Source of the DNA: Protula sp. h YS-2021
Taxonomy: Eukaryota > Annelida > Polychaeta > Sabellida > Serpulidae
Direction: 5' to 3'
Assembly (NCBI GenBank): GCA_949752745.1
Contig: OX457029.1
Span: forward strand, 45,646,000-45,709,999
DNA: 64,000 bases
The position numbers and the translations under genes are program-made. Under the pieces are notes generated by a model. It had not been told where the DNA came from. It worked only from the letters and a program-made list of their open reading frames with translations, and searched no databases. Positions 1 to 12,599 of the stretch are shown piece by piece; position 1 is the stretch's first letter, and each line of letters starts with the position of its first letter.

Positions 1-235
1 ATTGTAAAAGAAAATGCTGCGTGTTTTGCGTGTTCTTCTGTTTTTTTATTTGTTATTGCTTATTTCTGATTGTCCTCGAGGTCCCCCTCGTATTTTCTAT
101 ATATTTGACTTATTAACTAACTTCACCAATAATTAGTTGCATTCAACAATATGCATTGCTTTCAACCAACATAAATCTGATATAACGTAGAACATAAAAA
201 CTGTCATCAACCTTAATGAAATATATATGTCCAGC

Positions 236-510
236 TTCCACGTTGATATCAACCAGTACAAACTGGATATAAATTCTCAGACGCGTTGACATCAATCGAT
301 ACGATTGTGAGATTCACACTTTGGCGCGTTAACATCAACTGACACAATTTCAAAGTACAAACAAATCACGTTGAAATTAACTCTTATGGATTGCTGCACT
401 TTTTACGCTTTGTAATCAACTGATGCGATTCCGAAGTACCAAGCAAAATGCATTAAAATCAACTCATACGATACCAAGTTACCACACAAACGTGTTGAGA
501 TCAACTGATT
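236..510. repeat. Degenerate minisatellite, about 42 bp unit
   Basis: About seven diverged units, each starting with a variant of cgttgacatcaactgatacg, begin near 241, 283, 328, 371, 410, 452 and 491. Spacing is 39-45 bp. There is no coding potential. The rest of 1-790 is AT-rich and shows nothing recognisable. Confidence 0.65.
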
Positions 511-3500
511 TTTTCAGAAGAACCGTGATGTTTTTATGTTTCACATAAAGAAATATGGAGACAATAGGATGTAAACATTAAAAGTTGACATGGATATTCC
601 AAGTAAATAAGGCTTTTGTAAAAAGTAAATAAATGATGATAAGGATTTATGCAAATTATTTGACAAACTTTTCACTTTTTGTCAATAGATTAATTTCTGT
701 GTGATACAAATAATCCTATAAATGTCACATAATCACTGGGGTTAGTGTTTTGGATTAATTAATGAAATAAATAACAACAATAACAATGCAATTTGAAAGT
801 GATTATAGGACTATATCTTCGGATTCGGGGATCAGCTAATTCAGATGAGAGTACATTTTTGCTACATTTGAAGTTTTGCCCAAATTTATTTTATAATACG
901 GTGGACGCCGTATCAAATGACAACTGGCTTGTAGGCAGTCCTGTGCTCTGTCCTGTGCTCTTTCGTGCAGTTACGAGTCAATTAAATGCTCAAACAACAG
1001 AGTGCGTAGTCACCAATTAAAGTTCTCAAAGTTTCTTAATACTGCAATGAAAAATTTCAGAAGAATGTGGTCTGTTTGCATTTGCTGCCTTGCATGTGTG
1101 GGACCGTTGCTGAAGAGCAATATTAAGAAATGTAGCATATAAAATTACACAAAACAGTGATATGATGAACGCAAAATATTGATATACACACATGTAAGAG
1201 TAATAAATTAAAATTATGTCAAAAATTGTAGGTAGATTTTATATTGATAAATTTTAAAATGAAAAAAACTGTATACGCAAAATATTTTTTCTAGGTTTTA
1301 TCTTTTAAATGTACAATAATGTTTTTCAGCAATTACTTCGGAATTTCTTTGAAATTTTATAAATTATAAAATATTTTTACTTTTTCTGAAGCTACTATAT
1401 ACCTGGAACTGTCAACATACTTCGTATTTTTGACAAAATGTTAGAATATATGCAGATTACGAGAGATCGCTTTTTAACAAGGTAATGTCTTGAAAATAAT
1501 AAATTTTGTTTTGATCCATTGCTAAACGACGAGATGTACAGCATCAGGTCCTGTATTGCCGTACATAAAGTCAATAAATTGGAACTGAGATAATTACAGT
1601 TGTGTTCTAAAACAATATCATGGTTTACTGTAGTTTTACTGATTTCAACTGAATACAAGAAAGTTCATGATCGTGGGTCTTTTTATCAAATTTGAGGTTG
1701 TGGTGGGTTTTAATCTAGTTTAAAATTACATGGCGGAGAAGGATATATAGACCCAGATTGCAACCCTTCTTGTGAAAGCGGGTAAAAACTCCTAAATTTA
1801 TTATACTTTCGTGACTTGTATCGCTAACTGGTGGTTAAAAATGCCAACGAAATAATTGCTCGTCTTAAATATTGCTCTGCCTAACAGTCTGGGATAAATC
1901 TGATTAATTTGAAAAGGCTTAAAAAGAACAACAATTTTCAGTGTGGCGCCATACAGTTTCTGGTAAACCTGTGGTACATTCATGTAATTCGCTGAGTTAA
2001 TCTAATCATCACAACAGAGCCTGTATTTATAAAGCAGTAAATAACGCTTTAAGCACAACTGGTCCAGAACATCACAGCAGTGCATTCTGAATAAACGGCT
2101 GGACAATTGACAAAGACAACTTAGAACTAAAACACAGACCTACAAAGAGTGCACTACTAAAACTGAAATACTGCTTCAGAGAGGAAGGAACGGGAAAGAA
2201 AACTATGTTTGATCAAAGAGATGCGTCTTTGACAATACGTGCTTTACACAGATGGGATAGACATAAATGATCCTAAAAAGGAATATATCACATCGAATAA
2301 CAACATAATAAGCATGAAGTATCTGATTAGAGTTTATCAAAGAAAAGCGTGAAACGGAATTAGGTTATTATATTCGAAAATATTTCGTAGTTTCAAAAGA
2401 GAAAAAACAACTTAATGTTGGTAAATGTTAAAATATTTCTCATAGAGACAATAAATATGTATTTGCTTGCTCTGTTAGTGTAGTCATGTGTTATTTAAGC
2501 TTATCGTTTTTGAAGGCTGTCTATATCATGTACGGATTATGTCAATTAGGCAATATTATCCACCCTGAAGCATCATGTTAATATTTTATATTATGTTAGT
2601 AATTTGGAATCTTGGTTTTAGGTTTGATTGAAGGCTTTGTCAAGATTGTTCCTAAAGTTAAAATGCATATCTTAGTCGTTTGAAAATACACGGATAATTA
2701 TCATGTATAAGTAGCCACTATGTAAAGTATTTTTTGTGGAATAAAAAAGTAGACCGCTGTCGGCTCCCAGAGACAAGAAGTGGTTGGAAAATTAGAAAGA
2801 AGCTTTATTACTGATTCCAGTATGAGCGCGCCTTATAAATTTACTCATAACATAATAGAATGTAATGCATTTCTGGATATATATTAACAATATTAATGTT
2901 TGCTAGAATTCGGCAAACTACTAAACTCCCCACATATCGGAAATTCCGAAAATATTAAATTAAGACGGATGAGGACAAGAGCGCGTTCTAATAACAAATA
3001 TTGATAAATAACGCCATGATAGTACTGTTTCTTGTCCTTGCTGGACTTTATAGTGCATTTTAGCATATATTTTCTTATCCTACAGTGCTGAAATCTTGCA
3101 GCCATACAGGTACCATGTTTTTATCGGAAACAGGGTGGCCTTGATATACCATTTAACCGTAGTCCAATTGAACTAAATGTAATACATTACTCATAAATTA
3201 AATCCTACATTTGAGGAGACTAAATGAGCTGATGGTTTCAATTGTTTTACAACCGATGCACGCTCCGTTCCCCGACCCGACCCTACTTACATATCGCAAT
3301 ACAGTCATTCGGGAGGGCAGCTTCTTTATTGTAAAAGTTATGCTATTTCTATGAAAATTATCAATGACGCATTGAATATAGAAGTTGTTCAACAATAGAT
3401 AAAAGATAAGCATTTCTTTACTTTGACTACAAGTATCCCTAGCTTCTTTTTTGAGAAGAATCATTTCAGTGAATGTATTTGTCATATATGTGTGTTCTCT

Positions 3501-4837
3501 TGGAAACGACACGGAATTGCAGAACTTGATGTCGATACTGTAGGGCTGTTAGATTTCAGCTGATGAAACTGCGTTCAGTGCTTAATCAGTAAGCACTTCC
3601 GCCCCAGACCATGACGCTTTGGCCTCCGTGTCCATCACCCTCATATACACGGGCATCGCTAAGTCTTCACTGGACCTACACCAATTTCGTAAGCCGGAAT
3701 TGTCGGCATCCTAGAGGAGTCAATCCCCGAGGTCTAAATGAACGCGTTCGGTCGTGCGTCGATCCAGTCTCTCTCGACCGAATTCGTAGGCGTCGAAATG
3801 ATGGTTTTTAAGTAACCAAAGTTAAACTTTTACTGTGCAGCGGCAGAAGGAAGCCCCCACATGTACTCCTTTCCTTCCAGTCTTTCCGTCGTCTCTAGAG
3901 TAAACCACGACCTATCTCGCTTCTTCATCAGTAGCACCGAGACGTACCTATTGACGGGCCTATCAACCATGTCCTTCCGAAAAGTTGAACGATGTGCAAA
4001 ACAACTGGGCAATACATGAAATGCCGAAAACCCAATTGCGGTATTTCTACAGGTTTTTGTCTGGTGCCAAAAAATAAGGAAGTGTGAAATACTCATAGAC
4101 CTCAGATGCTTCAACACTTTAGATGCATAATGTCGTTTCAGATAGATACGGTTCAAGTGATAAAAGAGACATATTATTTATTTTCATAAATTAGAGAGAG
4201 AAAATGGAACTTAGTTTAGTCTTCATTTATTTAATTTAACAACTTTTCTCTTCAAATGTCATAGTTCGGGGAGTGTTCTTCTCATGCAGTGCGGAATGGC
4301 AAGTGCCCTGATCTGGCTCTCTATCCATTTAAAAACCGAAATAAGCGACTTCGAAGCTTAACATTTCATTTCGTAAAATTTGAAGGTTTTACTCTAAAAG
4401 AGGCGTTAATGGTTAATAACGGTTCATTTAGAAATGGATCAATGTAATATTCGAAATGAAAAAAATGTTGGATTGGCAGTGCCCCCAGACGATGGTCAGT
4501 ACAACTAACTTCAGTACTGCCATTTTCATTCTTTTTTCGACAAATATACCAATTTGTATTGTTTATTTCCATTAAAATGACTTATTCTTAATAAAGCATT
4601 TAATCGATCAAACGGCAGATACAAGGCATCCGTATTTAAAAAAACAGCTAATGACACTTCTTCAGGCGCTATTTTTATTAATTTGTATAGAGGTCGTAGG
4701 TTTGGATTCAGGTCAGAAAATTTGCTTCTTTAAACGGGTACACAAAATAAACTATCAATTAATGTTGCTAACACGTAGAATACCAAGCCAATATTCAATC
4801 AGACAGTATCCTAATAACTGTAAATTTTTCAAGCATA
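511..4837. other. Intergenic DNA without a supported gene
   Basis: Only short open frames are present, and none resembles a known protein. A GC-richer patch at about 3600-4150 carries one open frame on each strand (3611-3811 + and 3830-4156 -), but no domain can be seen and splice signals are weak. The remainder is AT-rich spacer. Confidence 0.5.
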
Positions 4838-5318
4838 TCTACTTTGCATGATGCTTTTTGTATGCTGAATACTGTGCCAATACCTTATCAGCATATTTTA
4901 TAAGTTTTATAGCCTCATTCCTAGTCACAAAAGTTTTGGCAGGGTGTTTGCACGCAGTTTGTTGTGCAAATAGCCTTTGTTTGCCTTTTAGGTAATAATC
5001 GGGATTTTCTTAAAGATGTCCACTTTGTATGATGCTTTTTGCATGCTGAATGCATGCCAATACGCTGTCAGCCTATTTTTAAAGTTTTGTAGCCTTTTTT
5101 CTCAGTCTCAAAATTTTTGGCACGGTGTTTACATGCAGTTTGTCGTGCAATTAGCCTTTTGTCAACTTTGTATGATGCTTTTTTGCATGCTGAATGCCGT
5201 ACGAATACCCTGTCAACTTTTTATAGCCCTTTTCCCAGTCACAAAAGTTTTGGCAGGTTGTTTACGTTTTGTTTGTCGTGCAAATAGCTTTTATTTGCCT
5301 TTCAGGTAATAATCGGAA
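4838..5318. repeat. Three tandem copies of a 150-180 bp block
   Basis: Copies start near 4838, 5020 and 5163. All contain actttgtatgatgcttttt, then a gcatgctgaatgc segment, caaaagttttggcagg and a gtttgtcgtgcaaatagcc segment. The third copy is about as close to the first as to the second. At 5335-5465 a separate block with an aggctaaaagca core and a tgttgtgtcgt core is present twice. Confidence 0.75.
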
Positions 5319-5477
5319 AAGTAAAAAATGTTTGCACGAACAGGCTAAAAGCACGTAACATCCCTTCCGGTGTTGTGTCGTATTGGTTAATCTTTTGTGT
5401 AGAAATAACGGACAGGCTTAAAGCATGCACGTAGCGTGCAGATGTTGTGTCGTGTTGATTAATGCTTTATATGTAAA

Positions 5478-5577
<100 letters not shown>

Positions 5578-6022
5578 AACTTTTGCATAGCGCAAAATCA
5601 AACAGTCATTTTAGCTAATAGCGCTGTACACAGGGAATTAAAAGTACATGCACAGGGTAAAAGAAATTACATAAAATGCATGAAGTTAAAAATAATACTG
5701 AAACTCATGGCGAACATTAATAGTGATATTTAAAATGTTATAAATTCAAGTTGACTAGTATTTATCACAGAAATTTGGAAATGCTTTCCGGTAAAAAAAT
5801 ACGTTTTTAGTGCTTTCTTGAAAACTTCCAGTGGGGTGGCACTTTTCCAGTGGTCGGGTAACTGGTTCCATATGGTAGGCACTGCGTAAGCAATGATCGG
5901 TCACCACCAGACTTATGCTTTGTTTTGTGCACCAGTAAAAGAAATTTGGGGTTAGAAGGTACTTTTCCTGGTTTTTCGCGAATTACTAAAAGTACTCGTT
6001 TTCTTAATGACTTTAAAAAGGA

Positions 6023-6760
6023 TCACACCAATTTGTACTGAACACGATAACGCTCTGGTAGCCAATGTAATTGGAGGGTTTCACTTACATGATCGAATTT
6101 CCTCAAGCCGAATATCAACCGGGCAGCCGCATTTTGAACATATCGAAGTTTATTCATAAGGTATTTCTGAATGCCAAATAGCATGTGGTTACAATAATCC
6201 AAGTGTGATGCAACCACAGCTTGAACTAATATTCGTGTAGAATTTAATTTATATTCAAGTACAGTAAAACCTCATTCTGGACAAACCATGAAATACCGGA
6301 CAACTGCCAATACCGGACAAGAATTCTCAGTCCCGTTTTCCCCATTGGTTAACATGACCCCTGAAATACCGGACATCTCTATATACCGAACAAAATCTGC
6401 CAGTCCCCCGTTGTCCCGTGTGGGCAGGTTTTAGTGTATTTGCGAATGGATCTGAGCGGTCTTATGTTGGAATCAAACTTCATTTTGCGGATTTGATGTT
6501 TTATAAACAGAATTATGAACTCGGTTTTCTCACTGTTCAGCTTAAGCCTGCTTTGGGTCATCCAATATGACACTTTACTGATGTGGTCTTCCAACTGCCC
6601 ATTCACGGAAAACTGGGAGATGTGCGAGTTAGGGTCTAATTATTTATATAACTGCGTGTCATCCGCAAACATGCTATATAACATCGTGAAGAGCTGAATA
6701 AGGGGGCCGAGGGGAGATGTTATTCTGGTTACCCCAGGGCCCTAATCCAGATCTCTGAGG
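6023..6760 (-). pseudogene. Decayed LINE reverse transcriptase, 3' part (CR1/L2/Rex1-like)
   Basis: Reading the minus strand in order, three landmarks of a non-LTR reverse transcriptase appear. The catalytic motif FADDTQLY lies at 6646-6669. A segment with SYWMTQSRLKLNSEKTEFI lies at about 6520-6590. The C-terminal region SHLDYCNHMLFGIQ...NAAARLIFGLRKF...LHWLPERYR lies at 6040-6215. These are typical of the CR1/L2/Rex1 group. The frame is broken several times and a MITE sits inside it (6262-6436), so it is a dead fragment. The sequence up to 6760 still looks like the region just before the catalytic motif, but is too damaged to translate. Exact clade is inference. Confidence 0.8.
6262..6436. 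mobile_element. 175 bp MITE with pogo/Tc1-like ends, flanked by TA
   Basis: The left end cagtaaaacct and the right end aggttttagtg are inverted copies apart from one base. TA lies directly outside each end (6260-6261 and 6437-6438), the duplication expected of Tc1/mariner/pogo transposases. The interior repeats 'taccggaca'-type segments. It interrupts the LINE reverse transcriptase remnant on the other strand. Confidence 0.75.
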
Positions 6761-7084
6761 CATTCCAGTTCCTAGCGGGACTGGATCTGACTTTACATTT
6801 GCATGTGCAGGATAAGAGCACGCAACTTTTTATAGGAAGATACGTAATAAACATAAAATAAAGTAAATTAACAGGCTAAAAGATCAGACACTCACTATAT
6901 CTCATGAAAAATTAAGCAGTGCGGAAATTGTTTCTGCACAGAAGGGGTAATAGCACGGTCGTTTGAAACACAGGGTGTCTGCAACAGGCCCAGTTGCACA
7001 CCTCTTTGCACGTGCAGAAACTGTTTCGGCACGGACAGGCTAAAAGCATGCAATACACAGACCTTACAATTCTGAATCATTAAC

Positions 7085-7240
7085 ATGATTAATGCAGCAT
7101 GGACCTATATATTCTTCTGTGGGGTGCAGAAATATTGCCTGCAAAACCTATGAAGGCAGGCAATGAAATAGTGTGCTGTGAGCTAACGGCCGTGCTTTGT
7201 AGGCGAATGCACTGACCACTAGACCATTCCGGCCTCCACA
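7085..7240 (-). mobile_element. tRNA-derived SINE-like element
   Basis: The minus strand begins with a tRNA-like head containing a good polymerase III A box, tggtctagtggtcagtgc (about 7208-7228). A weak B-box-like stretch follows, then a body ending near a catgctgcattaatcatg segment. A second, partial copy of the same body lies on the minus strand at about 7310-7415. The A box is degenerate for a true tRNA and no full cloverleaf forms, so this is a SINE rather than a tRNA gene. Confidence 0.45.
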
Positions 7241-7309
7241 CCTTTCGGCTGTTTAAGAAATGTCAATTGTGAGCACATTACGCATTTTCTGCACTTTTTT
7301 ATGAGCAAC

Positions 7310-7415
7310 AAAATGAATCAACGCAGTACAGACCCCTATATGCTTCTGTGAGTGAGAGACTCTTGCTTTGCAGGTGAGTGCGTTCACCTCTACACTTTTT
7401 ATCTGCTGAAAAATC
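7310..7415 (-). repeat. Second partial copy of the tRNA-like SINE body
   Basis: It shares the order of short blocks with 7085-7240: a cacctgcaaagca segment, ctcacagaagcatatagg, and a ctgcgttgattcat segment. It is diverged and lacks the clear A-box head. Confidence 0.4.
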
Positions 7416-7434
7416 ATTATATAGGAGCACGTTG

Positions 7435-7700
7435 TGATTTTTCTGCAATTTGACCGTTTTTGGCAGATATTTTGGCCAATTTTGGCCAAATTACCAAACA
7501 AAGTGCAAGCCTGATGCAGGCAATTTAGGGGAACATTCCTGTCAAAAATTGCGACACACCCGGGATTTGTAGTAAGAGTAGCATTTTTGCTCTTGAATTT
7601 GGTCCATATCTTGCCCAATGTTGGCCAAATCGCAAAAAAAACTGTGGAAGATTACTCAGCTAGGGAACATTCCTGCCAAATTTCAAAGCAGTCGAATCAG
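7435..7700. repeat. Two diverged units of a 150 bp dispersed repeat
   Basis: Each unit contains a 'ttggccaa' segment, then aggggaacattcctg or agggaacattcctgcc, and then a segment close to the 150 bp units of the 9.6-12.6 kb array. Diverged, no coding potential. Confidence 0.45.
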
Positions 7701-7805
7701 AAATGTTTCAATAATTGTTTAATTGAATTAATTGAAAATCTGAAGCGTTTAAGTTCAAGGCTTTAGATTTTTGGTCTAACTTCCCTCTCCCAATGAAAAG
7801 CCTCT

Positions 7806-8205
7806 TCATTTTCGCAGACGAAGTTTAAGCTTCCCTCACCCCAAGCCAATCCTGCCTCTTTGCTCCCTTAATTGTATATTATGGAAGTAGTATTAAAACA
7901 AACTGTATAAATGTGTTCAAATACCTGTTCGAAAAGCAGTGCATTCCGTTTGTCGCCCTTTAAAAAATATAAAAGACCATTTTAAGAACTATTGATGCCT
8001 TTCAGTCAACCTTTTAAATTAAATCAAAGCCTTTGACAATTACCAAAGCGGTTTTCAACGCTATTGCTGAGTGTCTTATATGCAATCGGATGATTAAGCT
8101 GGTTGATTCCATCAGGTGAATTGCACTGCAATTGCAATTCGTGGCGAAATACATTTATGTTTCCCGGGGTGGGGGAGCTCTTCGCCTAGTCTGCGAAAAT
8201 GGGAG
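7806..8205. repeat. Short inverted repeat pair around a 300 bp spacer
   Basis: The segment around 7806-7850 (core cattttcgcagac) has an inverted counterpart at about 8160-8205 (core gtctgcgaaaatg), and both are followed by CCC/GGG-rich stretches. This could be a small foldback or MITE, but no target duplication is clear. Confidence 0.35.
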
Positions 8206-8800
8206 GGGGAGCGTTTACAAATGCCTCAAAGCTTTAAAGACTTACTTTTGGCTTTTGACAGACGCTATGTACAATTACGATTTGGAAAAACCCCAGGGAC
8301 AGCGTGACCAAAAGAGATCCAGTAACTCTATGAATAAGATTGCATGGTTGCCAAAAAGTGGTAGTCACATTGTACAAGTTCATCCCAGCTTACAAAAAGC
8401 GACATGACCAATTCCAGCGCGCATGAACAAGGGAATTGCCCTGACAAATAGGGCTTCAAAAGACAAGATGGCAAAGAGCTAGCTAAATAATTAATTTAGC
8501 AACGGACTCGAACAGAGACCGATAAATACATACAAAGATTTCTTTCTCAGATCTTGTGTACTTCCGGTAGACTGGGTAGTCTACCAGAGATACCTTCGAA
8601 CGACATATCGAAATTGTATCCACACACGTGTACTGTTGACATGTGCTGTCGGATATACACAATTATTTCAAGGAGCGGAAACGACCAGTGAATGGTGATA
8701 TGACCAAATACAAGTGATTACGTTTGCGTTTGATTTTTGACAAGCAAGAAGAAAAGCCGCATCTAAAACATTATCACTGAAGTTTTAATGTTTTGGTATG
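8206..8800. other. Spacer with no supported gene
   Basis: The only open frames here (up to about 90 codons) overlap the inverted-repeat arm and have no recognisable domain. I see nothing else. Confidence 0.4.
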
Positions 8801-8809
8801 TATTATTTT

Positions 8810-9640
8810 GCAGGGCTTGCATTTCGGACCAATGCGCATGTTTATTTAACTTACTGTTATGCTCTGTTCGCATTTCGACCAGTGCGCATGTTTATTTAGC
8901 TTGCGTTGATGTGCGATTCGCAAAGCGAACCAGTGCGCATGTTTATTTAAGTTGTGTTGATGTCCATTTTTTATTTTAGATCAATGCTTATGTTTACTTA
9001 ACTTGCGTTGATGCACGATTCGCATTTCAGACCAATGCGCATGTTTATTTAACTTCCGTCGATTTGTGGTTCGCATTTCGGACCAGTGCGCATGTTTGTT
9101 TAGCTTGTGTTGATGCGAGTTTTACTTTCCGGACCAGTGCGCATGTTTATTTAACTTGCATTGATGCGCGGTTTGCATTGCGGACCAATGCGCATGCTTT
9201 TTCAACAGCCGTTGATGAGCGGTTGGCATTTCGGACCAGTGCGCATGTTTATTTAGCTTGCTTTGATGCGCGTTTCACATTTCGGACCACCATTCATGAT
9301 TATTTAACTGGCGTGAATGAGTATTTCCTATTTTAGACCAGTGCACATGTTTATTTGACTTGCGTTAATACGGTTGGCATTGATGCGGTTAGCATTTCGG
9401 ACCAGAACGCATACTTATTTAACTTGCGTTGGTGCGTGGTTGGCATTTCAGGCCAGTACGCATGTTTATTTAGCTTGCGTTGATTATTTCGGACCATTGA
9501 AAAAGTTTATTTATCTTGCGTTGATGCACGGCTTGCATACCGTAAGCGTATTTATTTAACTTGCATTGATGCGTTTACAACCAGTGCGCATGTTTATTTA
9601 ACTTGCCTCGATGCGCTGTCCGTTTCGGACCAAAGCGAAT
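8810..9640. repeat. Minisatellite of 51 bp units, about 16 copies
   Basis: The core accagtgcgcatgtttattt recurs at about 51 bp spacing (for example near 8829, 8879, 8929, 8980, 9030, 9081, 9134). 51 bp is 17 codons, so the plus frame reads as a 17-residue repeat of the form FRTSAHVYLACVDAR over several units (longest frame 9064-9336). Units are diverged and several carry indels. I see no start context or domain, and treat the open frame as a by-product of the unit length. Confidence 0.8.
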
Positions 9641-11322
9641 GTTTATTCAACTTCAAGCGAGGTCTGAATACAGAACATTCATACAAAGCATTTTGAAAAT
9701 TGGCAAGTAAAAATTTTAAATGCCCCCTTTTCAGCCCATTTTTGGCCCATCGCCAAAAAAAGTAACTTTTCAAGACAGGCCCACCTAGAGAACAATTGTA
9801 CAAATTAGAAAGGAATCAAATCAAAATTGTGGGAGAAGCATCTTGAAAATGAGACACCAAACATTTAAAAAATGTCCCCATTTGACCAATTTTTGGCGGA
9901 TCGCCTAAAAAGTAATTTCTAAAGGAAATCTATTCAAAATTGTGGAAGAAGAAGTATTTTGAAAATTAGCAATGAAAAAAATTACATGTCCCCTCCCATT
10001 TAGCCAATTGTTGACGGATTTTTGACGGACGGATTTCAAGAGATGCCTACATAGAGAACAACCGTACAAAACTGGAAACGAATTCAATCAAAATTGTCAG
10101 AGAGGCATTTTGTAAATTTTACATCAAAAAATTAAAAGATTACCCCATTCGGCCAATTTTGGGGGATCGCCAAAAAAAAAAAGTTTTTAAGAGAGGCCTA
10201 TTTCAGGAACAATCATGCAAAATTTGTAGAAAATCTTATCAAAACTGTGGCAGAAAAAGCACTTTTAAAATTGGCAAGAAATTATAAATGACCCCATTTA
10301 GCCACTTTTTGGTCGATCGCCAAAAAAAGGTATTTTTCAAGAGAGGTTTATTCAGAAAACAATGTTCAAATGTGGAAAGGAATCCGATCAAAATTGTAGG
10401 AGAAGAAACATCTTGAAAATTAAACAAGGAAAAATAAAATATGCCCCCTATTTGACCAAATTTTAGCGGATCGCCAAAATAAGTAATTTTTCAAAAGAGG
10501 CCTGTCTAGAGAATATTCGTCTAAAATTTGAAGAAAATCCGCTCAAAATTGCGGGAGAAGAAGCATTTTGAAAATTGGCAAGAAAAACCTTTAAATGTCC
10601 CAATTTAGCCAATTTTTGGCGGATCGCCAAAAAATGTAGCTGTTCAAGAGAGGCCTACTTAGAGAACAATTGTTAAAAATTCGAAAGGAATTCGATGGAA
10701 ATTGAGGGAGGAGAAGCATTTTGAAATTAGGCACAAAAAATTAAAAAATGCCCCTATTTGATCAAATTTTAGTGGATCGCCAAAGTAAGTAATTTTTCAA
10801 AAGAGACCTACGTTAAGAATATTCGTCTTAAATTTGGAGAAAATCTATTCAAAATTGTGGCAGAAAAAAGCATTTTGAAAAATGGAAAGAAATTTTAAAT
10901 GCCCCCATTTAGCCAGTTTTTTTGGCCGATCCCCAAAACAAGGTATTTTTCAAGAGAGGCCTATCCAGAGAACAGTTGTTCAAAATTCGAAAGGAATCCT
11001 ATTAAAATTGTGGGATGAGATGCATTTTGAAAATTAGACAACAAAAAAATAAAATATGCCTCCGATTTGACCAAACTTTAGCGGATCACCAAAATAAGTA
11101 ATTTTTCAAAAGATACCTATCTAAAAAATATTCGTCAATTTTTTTAAAAATCTGTTCAAAATTGTGGAAGAAAAAGCGTTTTGAAAATTGGCAAGAAAAA
11201 TTTTTAAATGCCCCAATTTAGTCAAGTTTGTGGCCTCATTTTTCAAGAGAGGCCCACCTAGAGAATAACTGTCCAAAATTGGAAAGGAATCCGATCAAAC
11301 TTGTCGGAGAAGCATTTGGAAA
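9641..11322 (+). mobile_element. Tandem-repeat element, family A, left part (about 150 bp units)
   Basis: About eleven diverged units. Each has an order of blocks such as gagaggcctacctagagaa, aaattggaaaggaatccgat, aaaattgtgggagaagaagc, and ccaatttttggcggatcgcc. Junction motifs recur near 9773, 10038, 10193, 10340, 10493, 10648, 10798, 10950, 11110 and 11238. The array is interrupted by the element at 11323-12256 and resumes at 12257, running on to a hairpin end at 12599. No protein is encoded. Confidence 0.75.
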
Positions 11323-12256
11323 ACTGGACCGTTTTCGCTACTGAGTAGCGAAAATTACACTTGGGGTCACAAAAAATACGATTCTGAACTCTTAACCTCT
11401 TACATATCGTCTTCTAGGCACAAAGGATCGAAAATAAGCTCAGTCGTTTTCAGTATAGTAAAAAATCTAACCATTTTCAGGATAATGGTCAACTTCCGGT
11501 TTTTGTCTTTGACCATGGGCGAGGAGGTCAAGGTCCCCGAGGTACCTCGTACATATCGTCTTTTACGCCCACAGGGTCGAAAATAAGCTCAAAATCGCTC
11601 TATCTCTAACCGTTTTCGAGATAATGGTCAACTTCCGGTTTTTGACTTTGACCCTGTCCGAAGAGGTCAAGGTCACTGAGGTACCTCTTACATATCGTCT
11701 TGTAGGCCCAAAGGGTCGAAAATAAGCTCAAAATCGCTCTGTCTGTAATCGTTTTCGAGATAATGGTCCACTTCCGACTTTGACACTGTCAATCGTTTTC
11801 TAAGGTCATGGTTAAAAAAATGCGGATTTTATGGCGTCTAATCACCCTGTATCTGTGAGCCAACTTTCATCACTATTTAGCAATTGGAAAAAACTCAAAC
11901 GCTGCAGCCAACTTAAACTTGCACACGCATGCTGTGATGGCTGTCATTGAGAGTTGGGCAATCAATACACCGAGGCTGATATCGTGCCAGTTTAAACTAC
12001 TGCTCTCAGCTTCTTGCCGCCTGTTTCGCAAATTTGTTTTGTCGTTTTTTAACTAAAAAAAAAATAAGCGAATTTTTAAAAATACAGGAGGATCAACTAT
12101 GCATACTGAAGTTTATAATATCCAAATTTCATTGCTCTAGCCCTAACGGACAAAAAAAAAAAAAAAAAAAAACGAAAAAAACATGCCACAACTGCGGCTA
12201 AAATTTTCGTACATGTTCAATACACTAGGGCATTTTGGCAAATCCAAAAGTGTAAT
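11323..12256 (-). mobile_element. HINE-like (Helentron-type) non-autonomous element, family E, nested copy
   Basis: The minus-strand 3' end lies at the left. The terminal motif CCAGT (plus strand actgg, 11323-11327) is preceded by a hairpin with 6 bp arms, cgctactgagtagcg (11336-11350), and by the subterminal repeat ttacacttggggt. The right edge carries the inverse of that repeat (ending agtgtaa, about 12255). The interior holds three units of about 144 bp around ataatggtcaacttccggtt. A second copy lies at 24125-25042 in the same orientation. Family A sequence continues on both sides, so this copy was inserted into that array. Confidence 0.7.
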
Positions 12257-12599
12257 AAGACACAAAAAACTTATAATACCCCCATGTAGCCAAATTTTGG
12301 TGGATCGCCAAAATAAGTAATTCAAAAGAGGCCTACCTAGAGAATATTGTCTAAAGCAAAAATAAAAATCTGATCAAAATTGTGGGAGAAGAAGCATTTT
12401 GAAAATTGGTAACCAAAAACTTTTAAATGCCCCCCCCCCCCCCATTTAGCCAATTTTTCGCCGATCACCAAAAAAAAAAAAAAACTGAAGAGAAGAAGCA
12501 TTTAAACTAAAAGTTTACAAACGTACATACGTACATACAGACGGCGGATACCCCTTTGCTGATGGGATAAGACCTGCCGACGAAGTCGGCTGTTCTAAG
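12257..12599 (+). mobile_element. Family A element, right part with 3' hairpin end
   Basis: Two further 150 bp-type units resume after the nested insertion. A tail follows with repeated acgtacatac, then gataagacc, a hairpin with 6 bp arms gccgacgaagtcggc (12576-12590), four bases, and the end CTAAG (12595-12599). Hairpin plus CTRR close to the 3' end is the signature of Helitron-type elements. The same gataagacc tail is seen at about 56900 (+) and, inverted, near 33480 and 34050. Confidence 0.65.

Noticed and set aside
3830..4156. 108-codon minus-strand frame in a GC-richer patch
   Set aside because: No recognisable domain, weak splice signals, and an opposing frame of similar quality at 3611-3811.
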